Positions 1 to 11,935 of a stretch of DNA of 64,000 bases are shown in pieces; position 1 is the first letter of the stretch; every line of letters starts with the position of its first letter. The stretch covers positions 8,075,805 through 8,139,804 of the forward strand of contig NC_079484.1 in NCBI RefSeq assembly GCF_026230105.1, in the 5' to 3' direction. Position numbers and translations under genes: made by a program. The stretch is from Diorhabda sublineata. Lineage: Eukaryota; Arthropoda; Insecta; Coleoptera; Chrysomelidae. The notes beneath the pieces were generated by a model. That model ran no database searches. It saw nothing but the letters and a program-made list of their open reading frames with translations, and was not told the origin of the DNA.

Positions 1-1379
1 AGATTTATATCGCTGATTGCAAGATTTTATAAAATTAGATCGTCAATTAATTTTGATCACAGCTTGTGTAGTCGGAATCGATTATATTCGCAGAGCATAC
101 CAATATTTTGAAATAAATACTTCGAATCATATCAATTAATCTGGTCTTGCTTGCTCTCCATCTATTCTGTCAGCTTCTTCTAATTTGGTTCTAATATAGC
201 AGTAAAAAGGATAAAGAATAAACAGAAAAGGAAATCGAATCAAAGATGTGGAAAGGTGCAAAGGCTATAATGGAAAAAAATCGTAGGATTGTATAAACAC
301 AAAACCCTTGAATTAAAAGAAAATTCAATTGGAACATGTTATTTAAACATGCTTGGGCTTTCTTCTTCAGGATCTTGATTTTTCTTTATATGTCAACATC
401 TTTATCAATATACTGACATGATTTTATTTGTCGCGTAAACTCAATCATAAACGCAGATATGCCGTAATATACAGTGAAATGATTATTATAAAAATAACGA
501 GAAATGATCGAAATCCAGCAATCGATTTATTATTATCCTATCCGTTGTTCGGGAGGCCACTGACTTGTTGACGATTTAGAAATAGTCCAGTAGTCAAATG
601 TAACAATATACGGTCTATAAGTTAAGCACACCATCGGACTCCCATATCAGTTACTAAAACCACTAACAAGAATACCTAGGAATCAAGTTCTGAATAGAAT
701 GAAAGGCATTGATAGCTAAAAATAGAAAGATACGACTAAATAACTAAATAAACTAAATAAACTACTCCAATCCTCATTTATAATGCAATTTTGAGCTTGT
801 GTTATTTCACAATCTAATAGAAAGTGATACAGATTATCTCATGAACCAACTAAGGATGAAACCTCTTATAGGCCTATAAGCTTGCTTCCAATCTTATACA
901 TAGAATAATAGAGAAGATACAAAAATCTGAACGAGATACAAGCATCAAAGATAAGCAATCCTAGAAAATAAATTTTTAAAAATGAGCATGGTGATAATGA
1001 ACAGGTAAAACGAATTACTATCAAAATTATTCTTTTATAGAAGATTGAAGTTTACTGTTTTGCTTAGTGTTTGTTAAGAGTCAGGCTCCTGACCAAATGT
1101 TGCACACTGACTAATGTACGTGTTTAAGAAGCTCCCATCCTTGAACCTCTTAAAATTATTTGGAAATCTCCAATTTTGTTAAATCTAGTACGAAGTTCCA
1201 TACCATAGAAGCTGAGGTTCTACAAAAAAATTACTGGGTAATATTCTTTATTCACGATATAAATTGGACAACATATAACCACCACATCTGTCGATGATAT
1301 CAATATTTCTCTTTCTCTTCGCAAAACCATCTTCAAATTGCACATCAACATTCGCAATCTAAGCTGGATAGTCTTCAAC
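1..1379. other. AT-rich non-coding stretch
   Basis: No reading frame with a recognisable domain and no clear repeat structure. The right-hand end may include decayed upstream sequence of the retroelement that becomes readable near 1380. Confidence 0.4.
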
Positions 1380-2029
1380 CGTGACTAAAATTATCTGACG
1401 TAAGAGTCAATCCGAATCCGAATCCGAAATCGAATTCATAAAATTCCAATAAAAAAAACAACGTCCAAAGTACTGTAGACTGATAAGTCTTATGAGTCAC
1501 ACTATAAAAATATTCTCAAGAATCAGAAGTACGAAGAAAATCAAGACAAAACTCAATTCGGCTTCAGAAATGGGTTTGGAACACGAGAAGCACTTTTTGC
1601 ACTAAATATATTACTAAAAAAATGCCGGCATCAATGGAAAGATGTATTTGCAGTCTTTATCGACTGCGAAAAGGCATTCGATCGAGTACAACAGCCATAC
1701 CATTATACACAGGTAAACGGACAAAAGATTTAAAAAGTGTCCAGTTTCAAATATCTTGGGTACTACATTACTGAACAACTGGATCCCGATAAGGAAATAA
1801 AATGTAGAATTGAGGTAGCTCGTAAAACATTTTTTAAAAAGAGATCCATCTTCTAACTATGTTGAAGATGAAGGTCGTAGAGGAATTGGAAGGAAACAAG
1901 TCTCTTGGTTGAAGAATATTAGATAATAGGCTGGGATAATACAAGCAGTACAGTTATATAGACTAGCTCAAAATAGAAAGAGTTTCGCCATGCTGATCGC
2001 CAACGTCAAGGGGACTTGATACGGCAAAC

Positions 2030-2060
<31 letters not shown>

Positions 2061-2070
2061 AAGAAGAAGA
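1380..2070 (+). mobile_element. RTE-like non-LTR retrotransposon, 3' fragment
   Basis: A broken reverse transcriptase reading runs on the plus strand across several frames. It begins with a YRLISLMSH-like block near 1460, then FGFRNGFGTREALFAL (about 1558-1605) and a VFAVFIDCEKAFDRVQ block (about 1645-1692), which is motif A of a reverse transcriptase. The reading then jumps to VSSFKYLGYYITEQLD (about 1740-1785), so the palm domain carrying the catalytic YADD is deleted. The C-terminal GRKQVSWLKNI block follows near 1890. The fragment ends in an (AAG)n tract, like the tails of other copies in the window. It is a dead copy. Confidence 0.8.
2031..2070 (+). repeat. (AAG)n tail
   Basis: About 13 tandem AAG units follow the last retroelement codons directly, so this looks like the 3' tail of the insertion rather than an independent microsatellite. 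Confidence 0.85.
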
Positions 2071-2304
2071 GAGAATTTACACCACAAACCAACGTCTTCG
2101 CATTAGGGAAACTGTTCATATCATTGTTTCTGACTATACAGACTTATAGGACGAAACTCCACAAGAACAAAGTGTTTGTTAGTATACAAGTTATTCTTAA
2201 ATCCGATTGGACTTACTAAAATCCGTTTTTGCCGTTATATTTTTGAATAATATGGAACAAACCCAGAACAACACAAAACAGTTACTATAGAGATTTGAGC
2301 TAGC

Positions 2305-2425
2305 GATGGGCAGGGCTGGTCTTGGTCAAGATTAAGACTAGCTTCAGGTCTGTAGGGCAAAACTCAAGACCGAGTAATGTAAAACTTATGCACGACCAAG
2401 ACAGAGTCTGTAAGACTGCAGTTTT
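2305..2425 (+). repeat. Dispersed repeat with GGTCTTGG/AAGACC motifs, copy 1
   Basis: Contains CTGGTCTTGG, CAAGATTAAGA and a TGTAAAACTTATGCA block followed by GACCAAGAC. The same ordered blocks appear on the opposite strand at 58360-58455, and related ones at 56850-56930. The class is unknown. The terminal-repeat region of a DNA transposon is possible. Confidence 0.6.
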
Positions 2426-2482
2426 TCACCAAATTTCCATCCACACAAATATTTAATTGTCATTTTTGTGCTTAATTATTGC

Positions 2483-3490
2483 TACGAAAGTTACTACTTA
2501 AGTTTTGAAAGAGATAAAAAACAAATATGCGTAATTGGATATGGCTTTATTGTTTTTCAAAATATTTTTCATTGAAATTGATACATTTTTACATGCGTTC
2601 GAACCAATTGCTAAAGCATTTCTTCCATTCCGATTAAGGTACCTTAAAAACATGTGATTTGATCGCATCTACAGCTCCTTCCAACAAGGACTGTACGTCG
2701 TATAACTCATCAATTAGATGTTATAACTTTTCAAAAACGTTTTTGTTTGAACTGATGCACTCACTTTGTCGTTGTGGACAATGATTCATCTTCTTCGATT
2801 GGTTTTCCCGATTTTTTCAACCACTTCTGGCAAAAAAATTCTGCCATTCAGAATTGACCATTCTACGTTGCTCTTGTTGGATTTTGTTCGTCTCGAAAGA
2901 CCCATACAGTAGATTGTTCTTTAGTTTGGAGTTCTTATGCATAGATTCATGATTCTTCCCCTGTTACGATCTTATAGACGTTCTATGAAGCACCGCTATT
3001 GATTTTTTTCAGCATTTCCTTGCACCAATCGACACGAGTTTTTTTTAAGCGATTGTGAAATTATATGGTATTGGAACAAATCTTTCTCACAGTCAATGTT
3101 TATGCAATATTGAATTTATGCCAATAGAACTAATGCCCAAGTATGCCTCAATATCATGCTATGTCACATGACGACCGTGCAATATCAGTTTACACACAGC
3201 ATTGATGTTTTCTTGTACAACAACCGTCAAAACACGGTGCTTCATCACCAAATGTCGAAGAGAGTTGATCGGCACACTGCTGTTGGATTAATCTACGTTG
3301 AAACTCATAGAAAATCTTCGCACGAAAATTTTTTGACGAAGATGAATGTTTCAAGTATCTGTAAACAACTCAAACAGCACTCTTATGACAACACGTTCTG
3401 AGTACGTTCACCATTAATAGTGTGAAACTTTATGGCGACAATATTCACATCAGTATTGCCATATCTCAATTTCAAGAAGCAGCACTCGTA
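2483..3490 (-). mobile_element. Mariner-like transposon remnant, family A
   Basis: The ends are degenerate inverted repeats: TACGAAAGTTACTACTTAAG at the left, and TACGAGTGCTGC read inward from the right. The minus strand keeps transposase pieces in the expected order: an LGISS block near 3115, RVDWCKEMLKKI near 3030, a GEESxIYAYE block near 2955 (the first catalytic Asp is Glu and the Trp is a stop), an HNDK block near 2780, and a WFERM block near 2600. Length (1.0 kb) is close to a full mariner but many frames are broken, so it cannot encode an active enzyme. A shorter relative lies at 52443-52969. Confidence 0.8.
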
Positions 3491-4522
3491 TCACTGTAGA
3501 TCTAAATAAAGTATCGGTTAGAAACCAAAAAGAGGAAGCAACACTTATAGGCTCAAGAGGTATTCAGCCTTGTTAAGAACCTACTGTCTTAGACTAAACG
3601 ATTTATTGCATACGACTGACCCTATAGATTCAATCAATGACTTTAAATTCAATACTTCAGAGAAATAAACCTCACGTATTACATTTTTATGATAATTTAA
3701 TCAATACTTTCATATACAAACTACTTTAGCTTGTTGTGTACCTATATTTGAGCACTTGCGTTGTAACTACAACTTAGTGAGTTATGCAGTAGGTTATTAT
3801 CCCTACATATCTATTTAACTAGCGATCAAAATATTCACTTATTGTGAATAGATTTTACATAAAAGAATTTTTGAAACAAAATAGTCATGGATGTCAACGA
3901 TTAATTAGCGACCGGAGGCATGAAGCCTAAATTATAACTTCTAGATTCGAAGTTGCACAACAAAAATGAAAGAATTGGTGAGCTACATGATAAAGTTTCA
4001 TTTATAATGAGCGGTAAATTATTACCTGTTCGCTATATAATATCGATATCTTCTCACATTTTCCGTTGGTCGCCATACAAGTGAAAGATCGTAATTCACA
4101 AACACTATGAAGCCAATAATAAATTTAGAGTTTTTTGTAGCGCCAATACATAAATTAGCGAAGGAAACGAAGGATAACCACATAAATACAAAAATCCGAA
4201 TTACAAATAAGGGGGTCTTTATGATGGTAATATAAACCTACTTCTTTTTTATTAGTATCCATTTCGAAAACGATCTTAAATTACTAAAATGGTTAATAAA
4301 ACTTGAGCTTCTGACAAGACTGCCCGTTTATCTTAAAATACATTAGAATGTTTGGAAAAATGAGATTTCAGTAGTATATTAACACAATGCGATGAAGAGG
4401 TCCAATAGAAAAAGCTCCGTTAATGAAGGTTACAAAGCACATACTACAGTTAATACTGTATACGTGAATGAAAATTTGAAGTATCTGAAGAATAAAATAA
4501 TTGAAATTGATGTTTCTTAATA
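3491..4522. other. No recognised feature
   Basis: AT-rich sequence between two mariner-type elements. No coding signature was found. Confidence 0.4.
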
Positions 4523-5741
4523 TACAGGGTGGCGCATCATCTTTTTTCGCGAGATAAACGGTGCGTGGGCGGGGGGAGCCTAGCGTGGTTGGATAGATGC
4601 TCTCGTGAAGTTTTAGTAGCCATGAGTCACTTTGAAGGAAAGCGTCGCGCTATTTGTGTTACGAGAACTGTCGTTCATACGTCTTGACAAGGCGACTGTA
4701 TCGTTCAAAATATCGATTAATGAAGCTACGAGTGCAAATCTGATTAAAATATGGGCTTAGAGACCGGTTCCACGTTTAAATAACCAGCAAAAGGTCGTCC
4801 AAGAACGTCCAGGAATACAGACAATATTGATAGGCTGAAGGAGTCAGTACGAAAAAATCCGCATGTGTGTACTCGGAAGCGATCGGCAGATTTAAACTAA
4901 AGTTTGCAGCGAATTTTGAAGTTGAATCTTAAACTGCATTTTTATAAGCTCCAGTTAACATAGGAATTAAAAGATACCAACTTTGGAGTAAGATTGGCAT
5001 TTTCGGAAGAAATTCTTAGTCGAATTTCAACTTTTTTCCGATGAGGCTCATTTTCATTCAAATGGGTTCGTAAACCGACAAAATTGTCATTATTGGACCG
5101 AAAAAAATGAAACATCAAATCCACTGCATAGTCCGAAAGTAACGGTATGAACAGAAATCACAAGCAAAGGAATTATTGGCACTTTCTTCATGGAAGATTC
5201 ACAAGGACGAAAAGTCACCGTTATCACCGACCTCTATGTATCGATGTTAGAGGGATATTTCACTCCAGAACTTGCTAGATCAAGAATAACGAATAAGAGA
5301 ACTCGGTTCCAACAAGACGAAGCGTCCTATCACACATCAAATGACTATGAGACAGATGTTTCTTGCAAGACTAATTTCCAAAAAAGGTGATGATATCCAT
5401 TGGTCCCCACGTAGACCTGACTTGACGCCTAATGATTTTTTTTTGGGGACACCTCAAACATAAAGTCTAAATGAACAATCCAAGGGTCATCAATCAGCTA
5501 AAGGAAAATATCCGCCAGGAAATGGTAGCAATCACCTCGGATTTATTGACAAGATTTTTCACAAATCTGCTTCCGCGTTTAGAGGAGCGCCGTCTTCGAG
5601 AGGGCCGTCATTTAGATGATTTTTAAAAAGGAAACTTCATTTAATCACCTAATCATCATATCTTTTATTTCAATAATACTTTATATATTTATTTTTTTAG
5701 CTTATACTTAATAAATGCACGTTCTATTGCGCCACCCTGTA
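4523..5741 (+). mobile_element. Mariner/Tc1-superfamily transposon remnant with both terminal repeats
   Basis: The terminal inverted repeats are TACAGGGTGGCGCA at both ends, with TA on the left flank and a probably mutated TA on the right. The plus strand carries a decayed transposase. Near 4620 is MSHFEGKRRAICV. GRPRTSRNTDNI and the SVRKNPHVCTRKRSADL helix-turn-helix region lie at about 4795-4900. FSDEAHFHSNGFVNRQN, with the first catalytic Asp, is near 5036-5090. FQQDEASYHTS, with the second Asp, is at 5308-5340. SPRRPDLTPNDFF with the third acidic site is near 5404-5445. Frameshifts and stops break it repeatedly. At 1219 bp it is close to full length and internally unrearranged. Confidence 0.88.
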
Positions 5742-6149
5742 TTAAGTTATACGACCTAATATAGAGTGGCACTTATGAGGTAGTAGGCTCCTAATATCGA
5801 GATCTATACACCTAAAGTTTCAAATTATTCTACATTAAATTGGCCTTTGTTAAAGATAATGAGAAAGAATCCACTTCAAGAAAACTGATATGAAACCAGC
5901 ATAAATATACGAATAGAATGAAAGTTATATTTTTTAATAGGCAAGTGAAAATTCAAAATTACCTAAATACTAAGGAGACATGTTAACTTCTAAGAGTATA
6001 TATATTTTCTACCTCAAAATTAGATACAGAACATAGAGTGGAAATGTGATCAATATTACAAATAATTAAGCGTCGAGATAACGCATGTAAATGAAATTGT
6101 CGGAAAAAACTTCGTTGATTTCAATTTAATTCTAAATAAATTGAGATTT
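5742..6149. other. No recognised feature
   Basis: AT-rich spacer between two mobile-element fragments, with no domain or repeat recognised. Confidence 0.35.
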
Positions 6150-6335
6150 AGTTGACTTATGAAAAACAGATTGTTTAACGTTAACTTAGTTATGATACTA
6201 GACTGGCTGGGAGAAACAAAATAAAGGAGGACCAAGGAAAATATGGTACGCAGAGGTGATGGAAGACCTAAGAGAGACAGAAATTTAAAACTGGAAGAAG
6301 AAATCAGGAAAGAGTGGAAGGGAATCACCTTCATG
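6150..6335 (+). mobile_element. Possible retroelement 3' fragment
   Basis: The plus strand reads GGPRKIWYAEVMEDL followed by a Lys/Glu-rich tail. This resembles the basic C-terminal block (GRPRK...W...V..DL) seen at the ends of RTE-type reverse transcriptases. It is short and based on one motif only. Confidence 0.4.
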
Positions 6336-6377
6336 CTATGAGCATGAAAGGCTTACGTGAAGCACCTATATATTCTT

Positions 6378-6780
6378 CTTCTCTTCTTTAGTTCTCGATT
6401 TATTGTGATTTGGAGAACCGAAAAGCGGCTGACAATCTTCGAATTGTTTTTCCTAATTGGTCTTTTGCACATCAATCTAACTGAATGGGCATTAGTCAAA
6501 GCTTTCTTTTGAAAAGGTATAAACATGGCATTCCTTTTCCAAATTCACTTATTGTCTTATAAACGGTCGAAAGTGAAATATTCACAAAGTCAGTTAATAA
6601 ATTGTGTATACTTCATCGAATATCTAGCATTATATAGATTATAGCATATCTAGCATTATATAAAGAAAGCTTTGACTAATGCCCATTCAATTAGATTGAT
6701 GTGCAAAAAATCAATTCGAAGATTGTCGGCCGCTTTTCGGTTCTCCAAATCACAATAAGTCGAGAACTAAAGAAGAGAAG
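6378..6780. repeat. Hairpin with near-identical arms
   Basis: The left arm (6378-6509) is matched in inverted orientation by the right arm (6663-6780). A 13-base indel and a few substitutions separate them. The spacer of about 150 bp itself holds two direct copies of TATCTAGCATTATATA. The right arm leads into the transposase remnant at 6840-7325, so the left arm is probably an inverted duplicate of that element's upstream region. Confidence 0.85.
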
Positions 6781-6789
6781 AAAAAATCT

Positions 6790-7325
6790 ACAAAAAAAAC
6801 TGAAGATCAGTTGAAGTTCGACTGTTGTGTATTAAGAAGAGCTGTGATCATTGATGCCGAAAAATATTTCACCTTATCACATTCCGAAATTAAAGGCAAT
6901 AATAGATTTCAGACGGTTAATATAAAAAAGTGACTCTGGAAATATAAGTACATCCAAAAATAAATTTGATGATAAAAGTTTTGGTTATCGGAAGCAGGCG
7001 TTGTATTTATACTGGGAGGTGTTTTCGAAAATTCATTGATTTTATAATTACACGTCATACCGGATTAATTTTTTGCCGGATTTAGTCTCTTATCACTACG
7101 CCAGAATAACCAGAAATTGGTTAGAGGCTCACGACTTACCATTTGTATCGAAAGAAGATAATCCCCCCAATGTTCCCCACGCTCGCCCTATTAAAGAGTT
7201 TTGGGCAATATTCAGTAAAAATGTGTAAAATAAGGGTTGGGAATCCAAGCAACAGCTTCGACTTATATCGTTTAAAAAAATTCATGAAATTTACAATCCA
7301 GCATATGATGCAACGCGTTAAGTAA
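6790..7325 (+). mobile_element. Tc1/mariner-superfamily transposase remnant
   Basis: The plus strand reads VIIDAEKYFTLSHSEIKGN at about 6847-6903, which resembles the first catalytic Asp region of a DD-E/D transposase. Further along come HYARITRNWLEAHDLPFV (about 7095-7150) and NPPNVPHARPIKEFWAIFSK (about 7160-7222). This NP-NVP-RPIE-FW type of block marks the third acidic site in one branch of arthropod Tc1-like elements. Intervening sequence is frameshifted. The hairpin at 6378-6780 sits at its upstream end. Confidence 0.72.
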
Positions 7326-7689
7326 AAATTGAAGAAAATGTTCCGTTAAGCATAATTTAAATCATTAACTAAATTATAAGAAAAAAGTGCTGATCAGATG
7401 AATTATCAACATTATTTCGTTGTTTCAAATATCATAAAACTGAAAAGAATACATTGAAGATATTTACTAGATTACAGAGATTAAAACTCTGCGAAATCCA
7501 TAAAACGCATGTTGATAAATAAGAGATTGGGTATATATCAAGTTAGAATCTTATAGAAACCACAGAAAGTCATGAATCACAATTTTAATTGTTAGCAACA
7601 CAATTATTATTTACATTTGACCGGGTTCAGTTAAAGGATGTTGTACATTACTCTACGACAGACAACTACCCCATACCTTAATAAATGGT
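7326..7689. other. No recognised feature
   Basis: AT-rich spacer with no coding or repeat signal noticed. Confidence 0.35.
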
Positions 7690-8560
7690 ATAGAGAATCT
7701 ATACAGCGCTAACAAAATCGAGGATTGACGTAGAGCTCACCGAACCAACCCCTCTGAAAAGAAGAACACGACAGGGTGATTCACTGAGTCCACTCCTTTT
7801 CAACATAATTACGGATAAAATAATAAAGCAAGTACGCAAATTGAACGGATACAAAATGGATGACCGCAATATTACAATCCTGTGCTATGCTGACGATGCT
7901 GTGCTGAATGCAGACAATGAAGAGGACCTCCAAAGGCTGCTATATAGCTTCAATTGCACAGCAAAATCTCTAAATATGATTGTTTCTGCCTTCAAAAGAA
8001 AAAGCCTGACAGCAAGAAATGAAATTCAAATATCTGGGTATAGAACTATCCGAATATGGTGATATTGAGACAGAGGTAAGGCAGCAAACAATAAAAGCAG
8101 CAGAGCAGCCGGATGTCTGAACGACACTATATGTCTAAGTCCAGAACCTATAAAACTGTAATCAGACCCATAATGACGTACACAGCAGAAACTCGGCCCA
8201 TTACAGCAAAAACAAAAAAGGTCCTAGAAATAAGCGAAATGAAAGTCTTATGAAAAATTAATGGAAAACCGCTCCTAGACAGAGAACGTAGCAACGACAT
8301 AAGGCAAAAATGCAGAGTGGGAAATATTAACGAATGGGAAACGAGCAGAAAGCACGAATGGGACGAACACATAAGTAGAATGAGCGAGGAAAGAATAGTA
8401 AGAATAGCACGAGACAACTCACCACTGGGGAGAAGTATGGGATGGCCACGAAAAAGCTGGAGTGATAATCTTACCATCAATTGAGGCAATAGGTATGCTG
8501 CGAAGAATGATCAGGCAATCTGCCTAAAATGGAGTAGGAAAAAGAAGAAGAAGACAATTA
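7690..8560 (+). mobile_element. RTE-like non-LTR retrotransposon, 3' half (family B, copy 1)
   Basis: The plus strand encodes RTRQGDSLSPLLFNIITDK near 7765-7822 and then an open stretch from 7841 with ILCYADDAVLNADNEEDLQR, so the YADD catalytic motif is intact. Downstream, in shifted frames, come GKPLLDRERSNDIR, a WETSRKHEWDEHISRM block and RDNSPLGRS with a basic WPRKSWSDN end. It ends in a short (AAG)n tract near 8540-8556. The N-terminal endonuclease is absent, as in a 5'-truncated insertion. A more decayed copy of the same family lies at 35780-36460. Confidence 0.87.
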
Positions 8561-9859
8561 TTATTTGTATTGTCAACGAAGAAGTGATACATGACTTGTC
8601 AGTAATAGTGGAAGTAGAAAATTGGAAGTTGTATGTTATTAGAAGGTCTTGGAGGTGATCGAAGAACTATTTAAAATAGCAAATCTTTGGTTGCCTATGA
8701 ATAAGATTCCTTGTGCCTTGACCACAATCATTGCCAACCAAGAATAAATTGTGATAATCCCAACTTTCAATTCAGATGAATTCAAAAGTGTAACTTCAAT
8801 TCTTATTATAGAAATTATTTCAGTGAATGTATATGCACGAGAATACTACATGTATCGTTGCAGCATTGTTTAAAATTGTGTCAATTTGACAGAAATTATA
8901 GTTATAGTTTCAACTATACAAACCCTTGAAATGTGAACAGCTTAACTATCGATTGTAGCTAAGAAATTTCATTTGGGGGAATCAGGATTGCGGAGAGACA
9001 TAATTTACTGAAAACGTAAATAAATGAGAGAAATTCAAAACAAATCGAAATCGAATATTATATTTAGATTATTTCCATTTAAACCCAATTGGTAAATGTG
9101 AAGAAGGTTTATAACATAGTGGTGTCATCAGGGTATAAAATATGTTTACAAAAAAAATGAATGTTTTTGTACAGTTCTTTTTAGAAAATCTTGAATTCAA
9201 TTCCGTCTTAGCATTATTAACAGAGATATCACAATAAATTGATCTAAAGCTATATAATTGAAGCGACCATATGTATCGTTTAAGGCGGGCCAGTCATGAT
9301 TCCGTTCTTGCAAACACTAGTCACATATAACCCTGTATAGTAGTGACAATTCAACACAATTAAGACTACTTAGAGTATGAACAGACCCATTAACTGTCAA
9401 TTAAGAGCGCTGATTATACGATTATGTAGAATTCTCGATAAGTCTGCAATATTCTTTTGTATTTTTCTGTTTTACCCTAATAAAAACTCTTATAAACCGG
9501 TCGTTTCAATGGAATAACAACCGTAATCAAAAGATTTGAGGACTATTGAATGGAATATTAGCAGTAGCCGCGGTTTTTGCTTATTTGAGACAGATGAGAA
9601 CAATCTCTGGTTAGAATGGTCCCAAAAAACCGTTGGATAAAATCATTTCATCTCAAATACAATTAATTGGCACTTATCGATTTTTTCTACAATTATTCAT
9701 TCTTTGCTAGGAATTAATCCTACTCAATCCTACGCAATAATTTTGTTTCTCATATGAACAAAATCTGGACGATTGATAGTACACAGTTTTAAATGAAGGG
9801 GGCAAAGAAAAATATAAACTGAACCAATATTTCAAATCTGAATTCTTGGAAATCTTTCT
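8561..9859. other. No recognised feature
   Basis: AT-rich sequence with no reading frame showing a domain and no clear inverted repeat. Confidence 0.4.
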
Positions 9860-10080
9860 TGGCTTATACACGTGATTACCTTCCACTTTTTCTTTTTTTT
9901 TTGTTTTCGTTTTCCAATCCTATATTCCTCTCTCTCTCTCTCTATTATGTCTTTCATCATCTTCCGGTATCATCTTTTTTTTCCTTATCTTTCTTTTTTT
10001 GTTGTTCTTCCTTCTACTATGTCCATCATTTTTTTGTTGCTCTAAAATGGCTTAATGGGTTTATTATTGTATATTATTCA
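9860..10080 (-). mobile_element. Short RTE-like 3' tail fragment
   Basis: The minus strand encodes RATKKMMDIVEGRTTKK followed by Lys/Glu-rich sequence. It matches the RATKKIIDIEQGEERKGRPR block at about 50840-50920. It contains a (CT)n run at 9928-9943. Only the basic C-terminal tail remains. Confidence 0.5.
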
Positions 10081-11289
10081 TCGTTGGTAATATTAAGACT
10101 TGGGATACATTGTACTTAAATTAAAAATGAAATGAAAGTCTTTACTCATCGAAAATAAAAACAAGTAGTACATTATAGTAGTATATTGATGAGACAAAAT
10201 AATTTCTCCAATTGTTGAGCTTGAAAATCAAGGAAATGCTTTATTCGACTGATTATAATCGTTTCAACACAATGTAAATTATTGTCGAGATCTTTTCTTC
10301 TTCTGAATTGTTCATTGTCTCTAGAATAGAATAAATTTCTCTCCAAGAAGAAGAGATAAAGGTAAGTTATTAACCAGCTGAAAAGTTCAAAAAGCGTCAT
10401 ATATTTTATTCAGACCATTTACCGAAAACTGTAGATAATGTTCATACAGTTACTTTGAATTAATTGTTTTCCTTGATGCTATATTACAAGTTCGTTCTAA
10501 CTATATCGAAAACCATTCAGGTATGATTATATTCATGTACTGAAAATTAAACTGAAAATTGACGGTTCATTGGACAGTTTGAACAAGGTTCAAGGGAGTG
10601 GTTCTTTTTCGTGATGATTTGGCTTGATTTTAGGTCTCTTTTCATAGAAAATCAGATCGAAATAACAGGTAAAAATCTGTGCAAGCATCAAAGCAAATCA
10701 TAAAGAAAACCCTAAAAAACTGTAAAGTTAGTAATATGTGACCGTAATACTAAATTTACTGACTTGCATATTCTTCTGTACGTGTTTTCGTTTGTTTAAA
10801 TGACATTTCCATGATAAGTTATCTATTTGTATTTAAAAATGACCTACACTCTCCATGTGTATGGTGTAAAAACAACATTCTTGAAGTCGATACCAGCCTT
10901 CAATTTGAAAATTTTCGGGATCTTGAAATCATCGTTTGGTACAATGAAACAATTTCCAAAAAATGTAGAGAAAAATGCTTCTGATAAAAATAAAATTTAA
11001 TTTTCGAAATGATCGAAACAGTAGAAAAAAAAAACGAATTTTCAGCAATGTGTTTGTTTTTTAGGGTATTAGTTAATACAGAGAATATAGGATTTACGTC
11101 CATTGAACTAATCCCTACAAGATTAGTGAAGAATTAGATTAAACTCAGACTTGATGTATTTGTCTTTAAATTAATTTACTTGTCGGACCTGTTCTAAACT
11201 GTAATTAGTTTTTCGCACATTTGAATATCTTTAATTTATTAATCAAGTCTTTTCCGTAATTAATAGATATGCTTTTTTTTATTTTGTAT
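10081..11289. other. No recognised feature
   Basis: AT-rich non-coding stretch. Several short open frames occur on both strands, but none shows a recognised domain. Confidence 0.4.
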
Positions 11290-11935
11290 CAAGGCGACCC
11301 GCGATAGGATTCCAACTCCTGGAAAGGCATCGATTATTTGCCTATCAGTATTCTCATTGAACTCTGGAGCAATGGGGAACTGTTTTATTCACTCATAAGT
11401 CTCGATTTGGTCTATACCAATCAGACGACAGAGACAGAGTGTGGAGACGACCAGAGGAGCGAGTTGCTCAATGTTCCATCCGTGAATCACGGCCTTTTGA
11501 AAGAAGATAAGTTATGGTTTGGGGTGAAATTAATTTCGACGCCCGGACTAAACTGATTTCCATAAATAATGGGGCTTTGATGCTTGGAGGTACATCGAGG
11601 AAGTCCTCTTAGAGGCTGCGATCCCATTTACTCCATTTATTGGTGAGCAATTCATCGTCCACATACCGCCAGAATTGTTACCGAATATTTGGAGCAAGTG
11701 GGATTCGCAGTTCTGCAATGGCCTACACGAACTCCTGATATGAATCCCGTGGAATATTTGTGGGATAATTTGGGGAGGCGTACTAGACGTCGTCATCCTC
11801 CTCCTAGTGACTTAAATCAGCTCCAAATTGCTTTTCGAGAAGAATGGGATGCTATGGCGTTGAAGTACGTCCAGAATTTAATTTCTTCGATCCTGACAGG
11901 GCTAGAGTCCTTCGCCTTAGCAGAGTGATATCCGC
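11290..11935 (+). mobile_element. Tc1-like transposase remnant
   Basis: The C-terminal half of a Tc1-type DD34E transposase is readable on the plus strand. A YQSDDRDRVWRRPEERVAQC block lies near 11410-11470 and SVMVWGGI-like sequence near 11512-11535. HRPHTARIVTEYLEQVGFAVLQW follows at about 11655-11723 and TPDMNPVEYLWDNLGRR at 11731-11783. The last retains the catalytic Glu. The QDN motif with the second catalytic Asp is destroyed by small indels near 11645-11660. No terminal repeats were located. Confidence 0.85.

Noticed and set aside
8148..8489. 113-codon minus-strand frame
   Set aside because: Antisense to the C-terminal part of the RTE-like element at 7690-8560.
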